A stretch of DNA of 11,830 nt from Euryarchaeota archaeon UBA229 (lineage in GTDB: Archaea > Thermoplasmatota > Poseidoniia > Poseidoniales > Poseidoniaceae), in the NCBI GenBank assembly GCA_002505355.1, contig DAUW01000052.1, positions 1 through 11,830 of the forward strand, written 5' to 3'. Positions 1 through 8,500 of the stretch are shown here, piece after piece; position 1 is the stretch's first letter, and every line of letters starts with the position of its first letter. The position numbers and the translations under genes were made by a program. A model generated the notes under the pieces. That model was not told the DNA's origin. It saw only the letters and a list, made by a program, of their open reading frames with translations, and did not search any database.

Positions 1-3000
1 ACCACCGTAATCACCGCCCATGTAATCACCGCCCATACCGTCACCCATGTGATCACCATCATAGGCACTAACATCAACTTCGCCCAAAGACTCAGGAAGA
101 TTATCCAACATACCCTCAGCCAGCATAACTGGGTTTTGAACGGGAATTATGTGACCTCCAATCGCAAACATATCCTGTCCGTCATTGTTCTCAATACGAG
201 CCTCCCAGCCCATATCATCTTCGTTATACCAATTCTCTATGTGGAACGAACCGAGCGTCTGACCATTGACGTCAGTGATTAGTCCCGGCGCATTAGGATC
301 AGCCGAAACAGTGACGCTAAGAGAGCTCACATTCCCAACCACTTCTTCAATTTGATCTCTGAAGTAATTGAACGATTCACCAACTAATTCATTATTGGCT
401 AAATACATCGAAAGTGGTTGTGAGTCGCCACCAACGAGCCTTTGCGCCACAACTTGCCATGAAGCATCATAGAGTACTTCCATGTCACCTTCACGTACCA
501 AAGTACCCTCATGCCGATCATCAATGTCGCCATTTGGTTGCTCAAATTCAGAATAATACCTGATTTCTACGCGCTCATTTTCCCAAGTGTTATTGCTATT
601 GAAATGTGCGAACGATTCCCAAGAATTTGAACCATAATCTACTGCTGTTATGTCTTCCCAATCAAACAGCGCGTCATTATTAGGATTAAGATCTGCCCAA
701 ACTTCCGCATCCGTCTCTTCAGCATCCATTCTAAAAGAGCTTCGCACACCTTGTTCATCGAGAACTTCGTTGCCATCATCATCGATAATGTATCGCAGCC
801 CTCCACCCGCTTCGGCTATTCTGTCGCCAGTTTCCGGATCTCTGAAATTATAGTTAAAATCGTGGCTTATGTAATCGTATCCGCCCATTTCCCACTCGTT
901 GGAACTTTGCCAAACGTTAATTTCCGCCAACATCACACCCGCGTCATCGAATACGAAAACTTCGTAACCATCTGTAGAAAATGATAGTGTTGAGGGATCA
1001 GACAATTCAGCAGGTAAATAGTCAGATATCGAAGACCATGACTCTTCTAAATTAACAAAATCCCCGCTGATTGAATCAAAGTCCTGTAGTGAGTCAAGAT
1101 TAGCGACCTGGCCGATTTCCTCCCAGTATTGGTTGCGAATCTGATAAAATCCACCCTCTTCTTCTACAACACCGAGAAACTCGTACCATTCCCCGCCGTA
1201 CTCACCTTCAACTTTCCTGAAATATTCAACACGCGTTGACGAGTGTGTCTCTTCCTGATCACGAAGAGGAGAAACCGGTTCAGTTTCTGATCTCGTTCCG
1301 ACGTTAATTTGATCAACATCATCCCAAGTAAACCCAAGCGTTTCTAACTGGGCATCAGTCAGTGTTTCCGGCAAGTCATAAAGCTCTTGAAAAGCCGCCC
1401 AAGCAGCCGTTCCACCCGGCGCGTCAACATTCTTGAACAGCGAATAAGAGACGAATGTGCCTTCTTCAGTGATTATTGGCGTCTCTAAAAGCTCACCATC
1501 CTGTTCTATTAACGTATCTATCTCGGTCTCGTATCTACCAATATTGTTCCAATCAGCATCATTAAAATTAAACGAGATACTTTCATCTTTTTCTTTGTAT
1601 TCTATACCGTCTCGAAACTTATAGTTTTCGCGTTCGTGGGTCCATACGTCGACGCGACCAATCATAGATCCACTAGCATCGTAAACGAGTATATTTTCGT
1701 ACTCACCTACTGAAAATGTTAATTCATCTTCATCAACCTCTGGCTGAAATTCCGCAGGCATATAATCTTTAACGGCGAGCCACGCCTCCTGAAAACCAGG
1801 GAACAACTCTTCAATTTCCTCGACAGATTGTCCATCGCCGTCTAAAAGGCGGCCAAGTAAATTCCAGTTACTGTCATAGACTTCAACAAAACCATCTCTA
1901 GTTTCTGCCCGTCCAAGAAACTCGACATAGGTGCCGCCATCGTCCATTTCAACTTCTTGAAAAAATTCAACACTTGTGCTGTCTTCTGTCCAAGGCTCAA
2001 ACCAATCATCTTCGGGACGGTGCGGTGCGATACCCTCGGCAGATCGGCTCTGAACTCTTAACTCTGAAATATTTGCAAAATCGTCGCCAAGCAGACCTTC
2101 AACGCCTGCGTTTAAATCTGAAAGCGCCAAAGTGACTGCATCTGGATCATTGACAGTTGATCCGCTTTGCGAGCTTGTTTCGATTAATACATAACTGCCA
2201 TCTTCTTCAGTCCTGTATCGTTCCCAGCTTCCAGAATTTGCTAAGCTATTCCATTCTGTATCATGGAAGTGAAAACCTTTATCGATGTTTTTATATTCTG
2301 TTCCATCCCAACTCGTCCAGTAATGCTCTCCCCCCCAATGGTTGATGGTGCTCATCAATTCTCCATCAGCAAAAGCATAAATGTGCCAATCGTCCATGGT
2401 AAAGCCAACATTTTCACCACTAAGCGCAGCGGGCAAACTATCAACGACTGACGAAAATGCGTCCGCAAAGCCACTAACTTCAGCGTCAACCTCTTCTAAG
2501 GTTAGCAACGCACTTGCATCGGCTATCTTTGCGATCGTGTTCCAGTTACTATCGCGAACTTCAACGAAACCATCTCGAGTCTCTACTGTTCCTAGGAAAT
2601 TGTACCAGGTCCAAGTGTAGTCACCCTCACCTTCAACAACTTCTTCAAAGTATTCAATCCGTGTATCTTGCCGCGTTTCTTCCTCATCACGAAATTCATT
2701 TTGCAACCACGTTATATCATTTATACCGATAGTTATTTGGGCAACATCATCCCATGTAAATCCAAGAGCTGTGGACTGCTCATCTGTCAGAGTAGGAAGC
2801 CCATAAGTTTCTCCAAAAGCAGCCCACTCTGTTCCACCCTCATCAAGATCATCCTGACGAATCGAATACGAAGTATACGTAGACGTCTCATCTGCAATAG
2901 GTGTCTCAAGAACCTCACCATCTTGCTCAATATAACTTCTTTCTGAAACTTCGTAACGCCCAATGTTATTCCAGTCTGAGTCATTGAAATTAAAGCTGGT

Positions 3001-5505
3001 TCTATCGGTTTGAACAGTAAACTCGTTCCCATCATGATAGTTATTATAGGTATAGTCATCTTCCCATATACCAACGCGTCCAATCATCTGGCCATTGGCA
3101 TCAAAAACAATCACTTCATCCCACTCACCAATGGTAAATTTTAGGTCTTGACCAGGGTCTGGACGAAACTCAGAGGGCGTAAAGTCTTGAACCGCCGCCC
3201 AAGCAGCAGCAAAACCTGGATACTCGGCTTCGATGTCATCGGCACTTAAGCCATCACCATCAACAAGCCGTGCTATACGGTTCCAATCCGCATCATAAAC
3301 CTCGATAAAACCGTCACGGGTTTCTATACTAGCGAGCCGAACAGTCCAGTCACCGCTTTCATGATCCTGCATGAGCTCAGTTCTGGTGTTCGAGTCCTCC
3401 CAGGCCTCAAAATATTCATCGCGAAGATCATGATCTAAAGCCTGCCAAGAATGACTGTCCTGACGAATTTCCGTAATCGCAGCGAGGTCGTCATCACTAA
3501 ATAGACCCTTCACGCCCTCATTTAGACCCTCAACGATTGCCGCCACATCATCCGGTGTTGATACAGAATAGCCACTGTGGCTGCCCGTTTCATCGAGAAC
3601 GTCATCGCCATCTTCTACAACTATGTAACGTTCGAAACTTCCTGCACTTGCTAAATTATTCCAATCTGCGTCGTGGAAATTATAGTGCGTATCTTCATTT
3701 CTGTACTCGGTGCCATCCCAGCCTGTCCAGCTATGTTCGCCGTTCCAAAAATTGATATTACTTACTAATTCTCCAGCTGCACTAAATGCATATATATGCC
3801 AGTCATCTGATGTGAAACGCACGCCTTCGTCACGAAGGCTCGCAGGCAAGAATTCGCCAACAGCATCCCAAGCATCTTGAAAACCAGCATTTGTCGCAGC
3901 AATTTCTTCAAGAGTTTTTGCTGCCGAAACATCAATTGCGCGGAAAACTTCATTCCAATTGCTGTCACGAACTTCAATAAAGCCATCACGCATTTCAACT
4001 GTGCCAAGGAAGTTATAGTACGTCCAAGTATTGTCACCTTCACCTTCCGTGACTGCCTCGAAATACTCTATTCGTGTATCCTCACCAACTTCCTCAACTT
4101 CTCTAAATTGGTTAGCCTGCCGAGTTATTTGATTTTCGCCTATTGAAACTTTGTCGACACTGTCCCACGTCATACCTAAGGCTGTTTCAACGGTTTCCTT
4201 AGTGTCATCAGACAAGTTTGGTAGATAATAACTATCTCCCAACGCTGCCCATGCAGCATTGGAGGCGTCATCCGAGGTAACAGAATATGACGTGAATACA
4301 GTCGTCTCATCATCAAATGACTCGGCTAGCGCCACATCATCTAAGTGTGTATAATCACGATCACTCGTCTCATATCGACCAATGTCATTCCAGTCAGCAT
4401 CGTTGAAATTAAATCCAGTGCTGGTGTTTGTTATCGTATATTCTTCACCGTCCTCATATCTGGACCATGAGTTTTCGTAATCCCATGAGTGAACACGGCC
4501 AATCATGGCGCCCGCACCATCAAATACGATAATATTACCCCAATCATCAATTGAGAATTTTAAATTGCTCTCATCGACTTCTGGCTCAAACTCGGACGGC
4601 AAATATTCTTTTACTGCGTTCCATGCCTCCTGAAAGCCAGCGTACTCCGCCTCAATATCTTCTACGGATAATCCATCACCGTCTAGTATTCTAGCTAATG
4701 TTTGCCAATTATCATCGCGTATCTCAATGAACCCGTCCCTAAGCTCAAGCGAACCGAGAAACTCGTGATTTTCGCCACGCAGCTCAATTCTTTCATTGGA
4801 GTCGGACCATTCCTCGAAATACTCATCACGCAGTTCATGATCCAAACCCTGCCAGGCAGAACTTGAAAGATGAACTTCTGTAATGTCAGCAACTTCAACT
4901 TCTAAATGCTCTGAAATACTTTCGGCATAATCTGCTAAGTTTTCAGAAATTACATCAGCATCCTCTGAGGAAAACCCCAAATGTGTCCCCGTTTCATCAA
5001 GAACTGGCGTATCAAGGACATTTCCTTCGCTGTCAGCAGTAATATATCTTTCATATGATCCCGCATTACCAATATGGTTCCAGTCAGCATCATGAAAGTT
5101 GTAATGATAATCCTTATTATTGTAGACTGTACCATCCCAGCCGGTCCAGTCGTGCTCACCACTCCATGAATTTACTCGAAGAAGAACCGCATTGCTGTTT
5201 CCCAGTACAACAATTTGGTTATCGCCCGCGGAGGCAAATGTTAATGTATGGCCATCTGTAATTCCCGCCAAATCACTCGAAATTAGACCCCAAGCAGTTT
5301 GGAAAGACTCCTCACTATCCTCAAGGGTGAAGAGGTCGTCATATAGCTTCGTGACCGTTTCGCTTTCATAATTAAAATTTTCATCGTATTCGATGACATA
5401 TTCCCGTCCAGCATCTTGATACGTGGCCTCATAACCTTCAAGATTACCATCGGCATCAAACGTTTCTTCTAAGGTGATGTTTGGTTCTAAATCATCATTT
5501 TCCAT
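1..5505 (-). CDS. Giant acidic repeat protein, unknown family, N-terminal 1835 residues (3' end beyond window)
   Basis: The frame is open from an ATG at 5505 to base 1; I read every codon and found no stop. The start is fixed by GGAGGA seven bases upstream and by an in-frame stop at 5542-5544 with no other ATG between. The N-terminus (MENDDLEPNITLEETFDADG) has no signal peptide or membrane segment. There is no cysteine codon in all 1835 codons. The protein is rich in Asp, Glu, Trp, Asn, Tyr and Gly. From about residue 15 to 1690 it consists of alternating ~236-residue half-repeats forming a ~473-residue super-repeat. Hallmarks are FNFNDADWNNIGRYE or HYNFHDADWN motifs, RDGFIEVRDSNWN motifs and VFDxxGxMIGRV hairpins. 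Near the edge it becomes Gly/Met/Asp-rich (MGDGMGGDYMGGDYGG). Short beta-hairpin units are likely. It lies 26 bases downstream of the lipoprotein gene, probably in the same transcript. A type I secreted surface protein is plausible, but I recognise no family and the C-terminus is missing. Confidence 0.93.
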   Translation of the reverse strand, partial: MENDDLEPNITLEETFDADGNLEGYEATYQDAGREYVIEYDENFNYESETVTKLYDDLFTLEDSEESFQTAWGLISSDLAGITDGHTLTFASAGDNQIVVLGNSNAVLLRVNSWSGEHDWTGWDGTVYNNKDYHYNFHDADWNHIGNAGSYERYITADSEGNVLDTPVLDETGTHLGFSSEDADVISENLADYAESISEHLEVEVADITEVHLSSSAWQGLDHELRDEYFEEWSDSNERIELRGENHEFLGSLELRDGFIEIRDDNWQTLARILDGDGLSVEDIEAEYAGFQEAWNAVKEYLPSEFEPEVDESNLKFSIDDWGNIIVFDGAGAMIGRVHSWDYENSWSRYEDGEEYTITNTSTGFNFNDADWNDIGRYETSDRDYTHLDDVALAESFDDETTVFTSYSVTSDDASNAAWAALGDSYYLPNLSDDTKETVETALGMTWDSVDKVSIGENQITRQANQFREVEEVGEDTRIEYFEAVTEGEGDNTWTYYNFLGTVEMRDGFIEVRDSNWNEVFRAIDVSAAKTLEEIAATNAGFQDAWDAVGEFLPASLRDEGVRFTSDDWHIYAFSAAGELVSNINFWNGEHSWTGWDGTEYRNEDTHYNFHDADWNNLASAGSFERYIVVEDGDDVLDETGSHSGYSVSTPDDVAAIVEGLNEGVKGLFSDDDLAAITEIRQDSHSWQALDHDLRDEYFEAWEDSNTRTELMQDHESGDWTVRLASIETRDGFIEVYDADWNRIARLVDGDGLSADDIEAEYPGFAAAWAAVQDFTPSEFRPDPGQDLKFTIGEWDEVIVFDANGQMIGRVGIWEDDYTYNNYHDGNEFTVQTDRTSFNFNDSDWNNIGRYEVSERSYIEQDGEVLETPIADETSTYTSYSIRQDDLDEGGTEWAAFGETYGLPTLTDEQSTALGFTWDDVAQITIGINDITWLQNEFRDEEETRQDTRIEYFEEVVEGEGDYTWTWYNFLGTVETRDGFVEVRDSNWNTIAKIADASALLTLEEVDAEVSGFADAFSSVVDSLPAALSGENVGFTMDDWHIYAFADGELMSTINHWGGEHYWTSWDGTEYKNIDKGFHFHDTEWNSLANSGSWERYRTEEDGSYVLIETSSQSGSTVNDPDAVTLALSDLNAGVEGLLGDDFANISELRVQSRSAEGIAPHRPEDDWFEPWTEDSTSVEFFQEVEMDDGGTYVEFLGRAETRDGFVEVYDSNWNLLGRLLDGDGQSVEEIEELFPGFQEAWLAVKDYMPAEFQPEVDEDELTFSVGEYENILVYDASGSMIGRVDVWTHERENYKFRDGIEYKEKDESISFNFNDADWNNIGRYETEIDTLIEQDGELLETPIITEEGTFVSYSLFKNVDAPGGTAAWAAFQELYDLPETLTDAQLETLGFTWDDVDQINVGTRSETEPVSPLRDQEETHSSTRVEYFRKVEGEYGGEWYEFLGVVEEEGGFYQIRNQYWEEIGQVANLDSLQDFDSISGDFVNLEESWSSISDYLPAELSDPSTLSFSTDGYEVFVFDDAGVMLAEINVWQSSNEWEMGGYDYISHDFNYNFRDPETGDRIAEAGGGLRYIIDDDGNEVLDEQGVRSSFRMDAEETDAEVWADLNPNNDALFDWEDITAVDYGSNSWESFAHFNSNNTWENERVEIRYYSEFEQPNGDIDDRHEGTLVREGDMEVLYDASWQVVAQRLVGGDSQPLSMYLANNELVGESFNYFRDQIEEVVGNVSSLSVTVSADPNAPGLITDVNGQTLGSFHIENWYNEDDMGWEARIENNDGQDMFAIGGHIIPVQNPVMLAEGMLDNLPESLGEVDVSAYDGDHMGDGMGGDYMGGDYGG
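7..36 (-). repeat. Two tandem identical 15-base units encoding MGGDY
   Basis: The 15-base unit gtaatcaccgcccat occurs twice back to back (7-21 and 22-36). On the coding strand each encodes Met-Gly-Gly-Asp-Tyr. Related Met-Gly-Asp-Gly codons precede it (37-54) and Gly-Gly follows at the window edge, so the Gly/Met/Asp-rich run may continue outside. Unlike the large repeats, the two units are identical in DNA, which suggests recent slippage. It may be a flexible linker or the approach to a Gly/Asp-rich calcium-binding region. Confidence 0.75.
856..2277 (-). repeat. Super-repeat copy 3 of the giant protein (~474 residues), degenerate at its far end
   Basis: This copy runs from the FHFHDTEWN motif (Trp codon at 2251) to the next equivalent motif near 846. 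It carries RDGFVEVYDSNWN (Trp codon 1864), the even-type FNFNDADWNNIG (Trp codon 1549) and a decayed version of the RDGF motif (GGFYQIRNQYWEEIG, Trp codon 1123). Length is 1422 bases. Spacing from the matching Trp codons of copy 2 is 1410-1422 bases, which is what defines the period. Confidence 0.85.
2278..3687 (-). repeat. Super-repeat copy 2 of the giant protein (~470 residues)
   Basis: This copy runs from HYNFHDADWN (Trp codon 3661) to the equivalent FHFHDTEWN. In order it holds RDGFIEVYDADWN (Trp 3283), FNFNDSDWNNIG (Trp 2971) and RDGFVEVRDSNWN (Trp 2542). Each half also contains a block ending in a hairpin such as VFDANGQMIGRV, and a block with TRIEYFEEVVEGEGD leading to YNFLGTVE just before the RDGF motif. 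Length is 1410 bases, a multiple of three. Confidence 0.88.
3688..5106 (-). repeat. Super-repeat copy 1 of the giant protein (~473 residues)
   Basis: This copy runs from HYNFHDADWNHIG (Trp codon 5080) to the same motif at 3687. It contains RDGFIEIRDDNWQ (Trp 4705), FNFNDADWNDIGRYE (Trp 4390) and RDGFIEVRDSNWN (Trp 3955). Length is 1419 bases. A partial, more divergent unit precedes it at the N-terminus (about 5460-5107, with a FDADGNLEGYEATY hairpin). Another partial unit follows copy 3 (about 855-430, with MEVLYDASWQVV, Trp 457). Confidence 0.88.
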
Positions 5506-5512
5506 AATTATA

Positions 5513-5518
5513 TCCTCC
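5513..5518 (-). promoter_or_regulatory. Strong Shine-Dalgarno site of the giant repeat gene
   Basis: The coding strand reads GGAGGA, seven bases before the ATG at 5505. It lies within the 26-base gap after the upstream stop codon. It fixes the start and suggests independent, efficient re-initiation on a shared transcript. Confidence 0.85.
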
Positions 5519-5531
5519 GACCTGGGTGTCG

Positions 5532-8500
5532 TTATACAATATCAAGTTCAGTTATAGTTGTGGTGTTACCTGCTAAGTCAGTAACATCAAAATCTGTAAT
5601 GTCTATCGTTCCAGCAGAAACTTCAGTGGATGTTATTTTAAAGGTTATGTTGCCACTATCTTGGTTTGTGATTGTTGCATCGGCCGCTACAGAGTCAAGG
5701 CTTTGCAAGGCAGCCGTCAAGTCTGTAATGGAAGTTGCGTCAATTTGCTCATTAAAGGCAATCACAAGCTCGTCCGAAATCCATGTCGCAACAGTCAACT
5801 GCGGCGACGTTGTATCTATCACGTGAGACGTAATATCATCAAAGTCAGATATTGTTAAATCAGTGGCAACCGCGTTACCTGATACATCCGTTATATCGGG
5901 AGTATAAGAAACGATCGATAACTCAAGTGTGTCATCATCGCCATCATCGCCAAATGTATCTAGATCGTCCGAAGCAATCACATAATCACCCGTTAATGTG
6001 GTTGAATCGCTGTGGCTTAAGGTAACGCTCGCTCCATTACTAAGCGTAAGGACAAGCTCACCATCAGTTCCTCCCATATTTTCTGAAACGGTTGCTGATA
6101 AAGTAATTGTGTCGCCAACCCCCAACAAGTCTCCATCACTTGTTGCTGAGGTAATAGTATCAATACTTGGCGCTGTCTCGTCAGCCAACGTAACCTCTGC
6201 ATTCGCAACAGGACTAGCAATACCTGTTGACACATTTCCTGCGGTATCAGACAAAAAGCCAATAGCCACGTCAATTGCATCAGCAATTCCATCCGTGGCA
6301 TCAGTGCCTCCAAAATCTTCTCTTCCATGAAGATCTGTCTGCGCATCTGAGGTTAGAGTTAAAGTCAGTGTCGTAGCGTCTGTCACCACAATAGAGGCAA
6401 AATCATCAGCAGCAAAAACTTTTGGAGCAGCACCTGAACCATTAATGTCCCAGCTTAATTTAGTCGCATCGACGACGCTCGAAGCATCACCATCCTCAGC
6501 TGGGTCTGCTGTGTCATCAAATGGTGTTATACCCAAGGTGTCAAAGTTAGTTCCACTCAGTGCTAAAACACCAGTTGATGCATTGTAGGTATGACCAGTC
6601 GCCGCTATTGTTGCCTCTGGAGGGGTGGTATCAATAACATGAGCAGTAATACTGTCAAAGTCTGCTATCGTGGTATCACCCGCGAGTGCGTTACCAGAAA
6701 TATCCAGAGATGTTCCCACGTTGTAAGCTGCAATTGACAACGGACTATCACCATTCGCCTCATCGTCACTTTCCTCAATAATATAATCGCCAGTCATAGC
6801 ATCGGCGTCATCAGCCACTCTAGTAAGTGCCACGGTTGCGCCGTTACTCAAAGTAATAGTCATTTCCGACTCGTCTTTCAGATCCTCTGATATTGCTGCT
6901 GTGAACGTAATGGTGTCCCCAGCGCCCAAGATATCTCCATCAGAAGTTGCAGATGTTATTTCTGTGATTGTGGGTGCGGTCGTGTCAGCTAGGGTAACCT
7001 CAGCATTTGCAACCGGATTTGCCAGCCCAGTAGACTCATTACCGGCCGTATCCGTGACAAACCCAGTGGCAATGTCGATTGCGTCGGCCGTTCCACCCGT
7101 TGCGTCAGTACCTCCAAATCCTGCCAACGCGTGAAGAGATGTTTGGGCGTCTGCGGTCAACGTAATTGTTAGAGTGTTTGCATCTGTCAGCACGATGCTT
7201 TCGGCAGCGTCTTCAGCCATTTGCAATGTGGTAGTTTCACCGGCATCTACATCCCAGGTAAGCTTCGTCATATCAACAACACTCGAGGCATCACCGTCAA
7301 CACCTCCATCAGTGTCTTCCACAGCTATTCCGAGTGTATCAAGCTGTGAGCCTGCCAAGGTTAGTACACCAGTAGAAGCATCGTAGGAGTGACCCGTAGC
7401 ACTAATACTCGCAGTTGGTGCTGTCGCGTCGATTGCGACAGTCTCTAACCCATCTGTCAAACTATCACTAACCATGTCCTCACCATCCGGAAGAGCATTA
7501 CCAGCAATATCAAGAACCGTATTCGACTGAGCCAACTGCACCGAAAGGTCACCCACAGCTACATCCTCATCTGCCGCAACGGTATATTGACCAACAAGTT
7601 GGGTGGCATCATCAGCATTCACCGTGAAAGAAACTACGGCGTCGTTAGTCAAAAGAAGCGTGAGTTCCGAAGATGGGTTGAGCTCCTCAGACATTTGCAA
7701 TGTAATGTCAATCTCGCCTCCTATCCCAAATAGGGCAACATCGCTTGGCGAAATCGAAATTTCATTGATGACAGGCGGGTCTGTTTCAAGAGTTATTGCC
7801 GCATTAGATAAAGGACTTTCTTCTGAGGACACGTTGCCCGCGGCATCCTTTAAAAAACCTGCAGCCACATCGATAACGTCTGCCGTTCCTCCAGTCGCCG
7901 TCGCACCGCCAAACCCATCCAGCGCATGAAGATTACTTTTTGCGTCAGACGTTAACGTAATTGTGAGCGTGCTTGCGTCATCTGCAGTGGCGGTAGCAAT
8001 ATCGTCTTCAGTAAAGGTCAAAGTAATTGCATCGCCCCCATCGACATCCCATGTCATTTTTGTAAAATCTAGAATGCCCTTCACGCTCTCACCCGCGTTA
8101 ACACCAACAGTTAGCAAATTAGAGCCAGACAATGTAATGACCCCAGTTGTTGCATCATATGCATGGCCGGAATTATCCAAAGAAGCCGTTGGTGCTGTCG
8201 CATCCACAATCAGGCCATCACCCGATCCAATTTCTATTGTTTCACTACCAGAAATAAGTGGAGCTGGCGCGCTCGTAGGATCATAATTTGCCTCAACGAC
8301 GTCACCTGAGTTATAGCTCGCAACGGATAAAACTGTGTCTGCCTCGGTATCATCGCCCGCCTCCACAGTATAAGTTCCCGTAAATTTGTTAGCTGTTTCC
8401 GCATCTCTCGTCATGGTTACAACAGCGTCGTTGGAAAGCGTTATAGCGAATGACGAATCTTCATTAACAGCTTCACTCGTTCGAGCCTCAATGACAATTT

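Noticed and set aside
7..54. CRISPR-like or intergenic tandem repeat
   Set aside because: Units are 15 bases, adjacent without spacers, and in frame within a gene.
3765..4043. Minus-strand 92-residue frame (also 2787-3083, 4695-4898, 4950-5162)
   Set aside because: They are out-of-frame shadows within the continuous 5505-1 coding frame, whose repeat periodicity and codon constraint show it is the real one.
1..5505. Non-coding or pseudogene stretch, suggested by the lack of any sizeable closed ORF
   Set aside because: The frame has neither stop nor start-stop closure only because it runs off the window. It is open for 1835 codons with a good start and ribosome site.
5998..8286. Several plus-strand frames of 70-110 residues with similar sequences
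   Set aside because: They resemble each other only because they are antisense shadows of lipoprotein repeats R1-R4.
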